Of a stretch of 34,603 nucleotides of DNA, positions 31,270 through 34,603 are shown in pieces. The stretch is taken from the NCBI RefSeq assembly GCF_024448935.1, contig NZ_JAMOIE010000053.1, forward strand, positions 1 through 34,603, read 5' to 3'. Positions within the stretch are counted from its first letter, which is position 1. The number at the start of each line of letters is the position of its first letter. Below the pieces are notes generated by a model. That model searched no databases. It had not been told where the DNA came from and saw only the letters and a list, made by a program, of their open reading frames with translations. Source of the stretch: Stutzerimonas stutzeri (GTDB lineage: Bacteria > Pseudomonadota > Gammaproteobacteria > Pseudomonadales > Pseudomonadaceae). Made by a program: the position numbers and the translations under genes.

Positions 31270-32022
31270 TCAGTAGATGCTGAAGGGAAAGTATTTGGCG
31301 TTGATCTTCTCGTAGGTGCCATCGGCTCGGATTTCAGCCAGCGCCTTGTTCAGCTTTTCGCGCAGCTCGTCGTTGCCCTTGCGCACGGCGATGGCGATCT
31401 TGTCGTTGTCGAACACCGGCTCACCCTTGAACTCGAAATTCCTGCCGGCGTCGCTCTTGAGCCATTCCCACTGCACGAAAGCGTCGGCGAGGATGCCATC
31501 GACGCGGCCGGAAGCCAGATCGAGGTAGGCGTTTTCCTGGGTGTCGTAGAGTTTGATATCGACGACGTCGTCCAGGTTGTCTTCCAGCCAGGTGCCGGCG
31601 ATGGTTGCGCGCTGGGCGCCAATGGTCTTGCCTTCCAGGTAGCTTTCGTCAGTCTTGAAATCGACCGACTTCGGCGCCACGAACTGCAGCTTGTTGGTGT
31701 AGTAGTGATCGGTGAAGTCGACGGCATTCTTGCGTTCCTCGGTGACGGACATCGAAGCCGCGAGGAAATCGAACTTGCCGGCGTTCAGGGCGGGGATGAT
31801 GCCGTCCCAATCGGAGGTCACCACTTCGCATTCCACTTCCATCTTGGCGCACAGGGCGTGGGCGATGTCGAGGTCGAAGCCGACCACCTGGCCGCTGGCG
31901 TCGATCAGGTTGAAGGGGGGGTAGGCACCCTCGGTACCGATGCGCAGCTTATCGGCGGCGAAGGCGTTGGCGCCGAGCATCAAGGCGGCGGCAATCAGCA
32001 GAATCTTCTTATAGCTTTTCAT
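31270..32022 (-). CDS. Periplasmic polar amino-acid-binding protein (HisJ/AotJ-like)
   Basis: 250 residues from ATG 32022 (GGAG about 10 bases upstream). A signal peptide MKSYKKILLIAAALMLGANA-FA is cleaved before ADKLR. The mature protein has the family pattern LRIGTEGAYPPFNLIDASGQ, VGFDLDIAHALCAKM, WDGIIPALNAGKFDFLAASM, and SVTEERKNAVDFTDHYY. It binds a basic or polar amino acid and delivers it to the permeases. It sits between the ATPase gene (16 bp upstream) and the permeases. Confidence 0.94.
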   Translation of the reverse strand: MKSYKKILLIAAALMLGANAFAADKLRIGTEGAYPPFNLIDASGQVVGFDLDIAHALCAKMEVECEVVTSDWDGIIPALNAGKFDFLAASMSVTEERKNAVDFTDHYYTNKLQFVAPKSVDFKTDESYLEGKTIGAQRATIAGTWLEDNLDDVVDIKLYDTQENAYLDLASGRVDGILADAFVQWEWLKSDAGRNFEFKGEPVFDNDKIAIAVRKGNDELREKLNKALAEIRADGTYEKINAKYFPFSIY

Positions 32023-32038
32023 GCGGTGTGTTGCTCCA

Positions 32039-32812
32039 TTAGCGATGGCTGGACATGAACTGTTTACAGCGTGCCGATTGGGGGTTGTCGAACACCTGCC
32101 CGGGCGTTCCTTGCTCTTCGACCAGGCCCTGGTGAAGAAAGACCACTTCACTGGAGACCTGCTTGGCGAAGTTCATTTCATGCGTGACGAGCAACATGGT
32201 ACGGCCCTCATCGGCCAGCGACCGGATCACTGCAAGCACTTCTTGTACCATTTCCGGGTCGAGCGCCGAGGTGGGTTCGTCGAACAGGATCACCTGGGGC
32301 TGCATCGCCAGAGTGCGCGCAATCGCAGCGCGCTGCTGCTGACCACCGGAGAGCTGGTTCGGATAAACGTGGCGCTTGTCGGCGATTCCCACCTTGGCCA
32401 GCAGGGCCTCGGCCGTTTCGGTGGCTTCGGCCTTGCTCAGGCCGAGCACGCGCCGCGGCGCCTCGATGATGTTGTCCAGTACGCTCATGTGCGGCCAGAG
32501 ATTGAAATTCTGGAACACGAAGCCGAGCTTGCTGCGCATCTGGTTGATCTGCTTGGCGTCTGCTGCGACCAGATCACCACCTTTGGCGCGCTTGAGGCGC
32601 AGTTGCTCGCCCGCGACGATGATCTCGCCCTCGTTGGGGTTTTCCAGCAGGTTGATGCAGCGCAGGAAGGTGGATTTCCCGGAGCCGGACGAGCCGAGGA
32701 TCGAGATGACATCGCCATCGCGGGCGTTCAGCGAGATCCCCTTGAGAACTTCCAGATCGCCGTAGCGCTTGTGCAGATTACGAATTTCCAGTGCAGGTAT
32801 GGCCTCGGCCAT
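32039..32812 (-). CDS. Polar amino-acid ABC transporter ATP-binding protein (HisP/AotP-like)
   Basis: 257 residues from ATG 32812, chosen for the AGAGGAAG upstream and for family length; the frame stays open far upstream without similarity. Walker [10 protein letters not shown] is at about 40-48, Q-loop [12 protein letters not shown], signature [14 protein letters not shown], Walker [15 protein letters not shown], and switch His [10 protein letters not shown]. It powers the importer. It is the first gene of the operon; the order P-J-Q-M resembles the P. aeruginosa PA5152-PA5155 locus as I recall it rather than the aotJQMOP order. Confidence 0.95.
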   Translation of the reverse strand: MAEAIPALEIRNLHKRYGDLEVLKGISLNARDGDVISILGSSGSGKSTFLRCINLLENPNEGEIIVAGEQLRLKRAKGGDLVAADAKQINQMRSKLGFVFQNFNLWPHMSVLDNIIEAPRRVLGLSKAEATETAEALLAKVGIADKRHVYPNQLSGGQQQRAAIARTLAMQPQVILFDEPTSALDPEMVQEVLAVIRSLADEGRTMLLVTHEMNFAKQVSSEVVFLHQGLVEEQGTPGQVFDNPQSARCKQFMSSHR

Positions 32813-32941
32813 GGAGCTTCCTCTTCGAACCCGGTCATTGCCTGGCTCGTTTCTATGTAAACTGCGCTCCGGCCAACTGCTCGCCGTCCTGGCGAGGCGC
32901 AAACTAGCATGCGGGGGGGCATGCGCCAAGCGCGGCGCGGC

Positions 32942-34038
32942 CCGGCCGGCATGTCCCGCCTCAAGCGTCAGGAGATCACCGTCGGCGCCACGATGATCAA
33001 TATCGAGACCGATATCGATGACGCGAGCGGCACCTTTCCCGGCAGCAACGAAGGCGACATGGTGCCCTTCGCCACCGTGCCGTATCTGTTCTATGCCACA
33101 CCGATCAACGACCGCTTCGCCGTCGGCTTCGGCGTCTATGCTCCCTTCGGCCAGATCACCGATTACGAGGGCGGCTTCCAGGGCCGCTTCTACGGCGATT
33201 ACACCGAACTCATGGTGATCACCGCTCAGCCGACCGTGAACTACCGATTCAACGACCATCTATCGGTAGGTCTCGGTCTGACCATCAACCGGATAGACGG
33301 CAAGCTGGAAAGCGCCGTTCCGCCGGTCGCCACGGCCGAAAGCCGGGTGAAGGTCGAAGGGGATGACGTCGCCCTCGGCTTCAACGCCGGCCTGCTCTAC
33401 GAGTTCTCGCCGAGCACCAGGGCGGCCTGACCTACCATGCGAAAGTCGAGTACAACCTGGACGGCGACACCAAGATCCGCGGCAACGATGCGGCCCTCGG
33501 CATGCTCGGGGCCTATGGCGGCTACGACGGCTCGCTGGACCTGAACCTGCCGGAAGTGGTGGACTTCTCGGTCACCCACGACGTAAACGATCAGTGGACC
33601 GTTTATGCGGGTGCGGCCTTCACCCGCTGGAGCCGCTTCGACACCGTGGTGGTGGAGAACGACGGGATCCCCGGCCCGCTGGAGCACGAGTTTGGCCACA
33701 TCGCCGAGGGACAGGACTGGCACGACGCCTGGGCCTACGCCGTGGGCGCGGCCTACAAACTGAACCGGCAATGGACGCTGCGCGGCGGCATCGCGGTGGA
33801 CCAAAGCCCGACCAACAACACCTACCGCTCGCCACGCATTCCCACCGGCGACCGTACGTTGGCCAGCCTGGGCTTCGGCTGGGAGCCGACGCCTGACATC
33901 ACCATCGATGCCGCCTATATGTTCATCAAGGAAGAGGACACCGACATCGATCTGGCGTCCGCCACCCAGGGCACCTACCAAGCGACGTACAAGAACACCG
34001 CCCATTTGCTCGGCGCCCAGCTGCCCTACCGTTTCTGA
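32942..34038 (+). pseudogene. FadL-type outer-membrane transporter, truncated and frameshifted
   Basis: Similarity starts abruptly at [20 protein letters not shown] (FadL usually has a signal peptide and about 50 residues before the NPAG motif). It continues with [20 protein letters not shown] and [20 protein letters not shown] to GLLYEFSPSTR, where the frame stops at 33430. A one-base shift (AGGGCGGC where AGGGTCGGC is expected) restores VGLTYHAKVEYNLDGDTKIR and the rest through DWHDAWAYAVGAAYKLNRQW to the C-terminal LLGAQLPYRF, with the final Phe of outer-membrane barrels. FadL imports long-chain fatty acids. Loss of the N-terminus means it cannot be exported; the frameshift alone might be a sequencing error. 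Confidence 0.88.
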
Positions 34039-34054
34039 CGCTCTCCACCCGTGC

Positions 34055-34089
34055 AGAAGAACCTCGGCCTGGCGCCGGGGTTTCTTCTT
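34055..34089 (+). terminator. Terminator downstream of fadL relic
   Basis: AGAAGAACCTCGGC and GCCGGGGTTTCTTCT pair with one bulge and one G-T around a 5-base loop; the T-rich right arm resembles common Pseudomonas terminators. It lies 16 bp after the fadL stop. Confidence 0.75.
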
Positions 34090-34173
34090 CCGGCCAGTCG
34101 CGCAACCGGCCGGACGCAAGCAAAGCCGTTCAACCGCCGAGCCGGCCGATCAGGCCCAGGCTCCCCGGCGGCA

Positions 34174-34205
34174 TGGCGGAGTGGCGGAGTGGCGGAGTGG
34201 CGGAG
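34174..34205. repeat. Tandem repeat, four exact copies of TGGCGGAG
   Basis: The 8-base unit TGGCGGAG is repeated four times without error at 34174-34205, in the non-coding gap between fadL and the transposase relic. An 8-bp unit outside genes is prone to slippage and may vary between strains. Nothing else is recognised in 34090-34236. Confidence 0.85.
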
Positions 34206-34236
34206 CGAGTCCACCGCACTTGGCGATGCCCATCGC

Positions 34237-34603
34237 CTAGCAGCCTGTCTGACTTGGCTCCGCCAGGGGATAGCGCATCTTGCTCTTCGCCGCGGCCATG
34301 GCCGCCAGGCGGGTTTCACGACGGGCGATTTCCTCTGGCAGATTCATGCCATCCGGTACGCTTGCTTGATCCGCCTGCTCAGCCAAAGCGAATAGCGCCT
34401 GCACCTCGTCGTGCTTGAGCCGATTCTCGAGTTGCTCGATATGCCCATGGGACAGCGTGCTATGGCGCGAGGCGTTGGCGCGGATCTTGATGCCATCGAG
34501 GCTGATCGTGCCCAGCGTGAGCAGGCGCATTTCTGCGCCATGTGCAGTAGCTGCACGTACAGGCCGGCCAGTTCGTCGAGAAAGCGGCGGCTGAAGCTGG
34601 CCA
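34237..34603 (-). pseudogene. IS1182-family transposase fragment (truncated, frameshifted, runs off right edge)
   Basis: From the right edge the minus strand gives ASFSRRFLDELAGLYVQLLH and MAQK, then, one frame over, LLTLGTISLDGIKIRANASR and HSTLSHGHIEQLENRLKHDE with EQADQASVPDGMNLPEEIAR and RETRLAAMAAAKSKM. This is the middle part of IS1182-type DDE transposases (the DGTKI-ANAS-H segment and the following coiled coil, LPEE-ARRE-RL). It then stops at 34237 in unrelated sequence, so the C-terminal catalytic part is gone. A frame shift near 34530 further disables it. Confidence 0.8.

Overview
The window looks like a chromosomal segment of a Pseudomonas-type gammaproteobacterium, most likely the P. 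stutzeri (Stutzerimonas) group. The reasons are high GC, the two-subunit pyruvate carboxylase, REP-like 'gcgagcaagcTGGCTCCTAC' intergenic repeats, and gene neighbourhoods I recall from P. aeruginosa (cysQ-nudE-yrfG-like block, fdhD with a YdeP-type molybdo-oxidoreductase, an HisPJQM-like importer). The genus is inference; no rRNA or other marker is present.

Layout. 1-147 holds the 5' end of ahpF (minus strand), followed by about 690 bp with no recognisable gene. 837-4203 is the pycA-pycB operon for anaplerotic CO2 fixation (pyruvate to oxaloacetate), closed by a strong terminator. 4204-4818 is a scar region: what looks like the 5' end of a class-C group II intron directly behind that terminator, split by a 156-bp inverted-repeat element, then a broken HigA-type antitoxin. 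4819-6012 is a secreted lactonase-fold beta-propeller. 6039-6640 is a decayed flgK/flgL remnant. 6913-9729 carries dienelactone hydrolase, an MFS transporter and a PilZ protein. 10052-13934 is a fatty-acid/alcohol oxidation block (LysR stub, 3-hydroxyacyl-CoA dehydrogenase, internally deleted acyl-CoA dehydrogenase, Fe-alcohol dehydrogenase, hot-dog thioesterase). 14025-20053 has a glycine-zipper protein, a formate-dehydrogenase-like oxidoreductase with its FdhD sulfurtransferase, and a hybrid histidine kinase.

20260-23615 is nucleotide and sulfur housekeeping: a HAD nucleotidase, NudE, CysQ and L-asparaginase. 23675-24126 is a relic fusing an alcohol dehydrogenase start to an AGCS symporter end. 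24374-25951 is purEK with a structured leader. 26058-28560 holds GlsB/YeaQ, a DUF3299 protein lacking its N-terminus, a uracil-DNA-glycosylase-like protein and a SelD-associated FAD oxidoreductase. 28786-29676 is a hexose-6-phosphate mutarotase. 29826-32812 is a polar amino-acid ABC importer operon (hisP-, hisJ-, hisQ- and hisM-like). 32942-34038 is a broken fadL. The right edge is an IS1182-type transposase fragment.

The most striking overall property is the number of relics joined by sharp deletion boundaries (about ten in 35 kb) between otherwise intact conserved operons. I did not find a defence island, CRISPR array, prophage or obviously new multi-gene system. The best candidates for a second look are the nested intron relic, an orphan plus-strand terminator at 14638-14660 that may end a small RNA, and the hairpin-rich purE leader.
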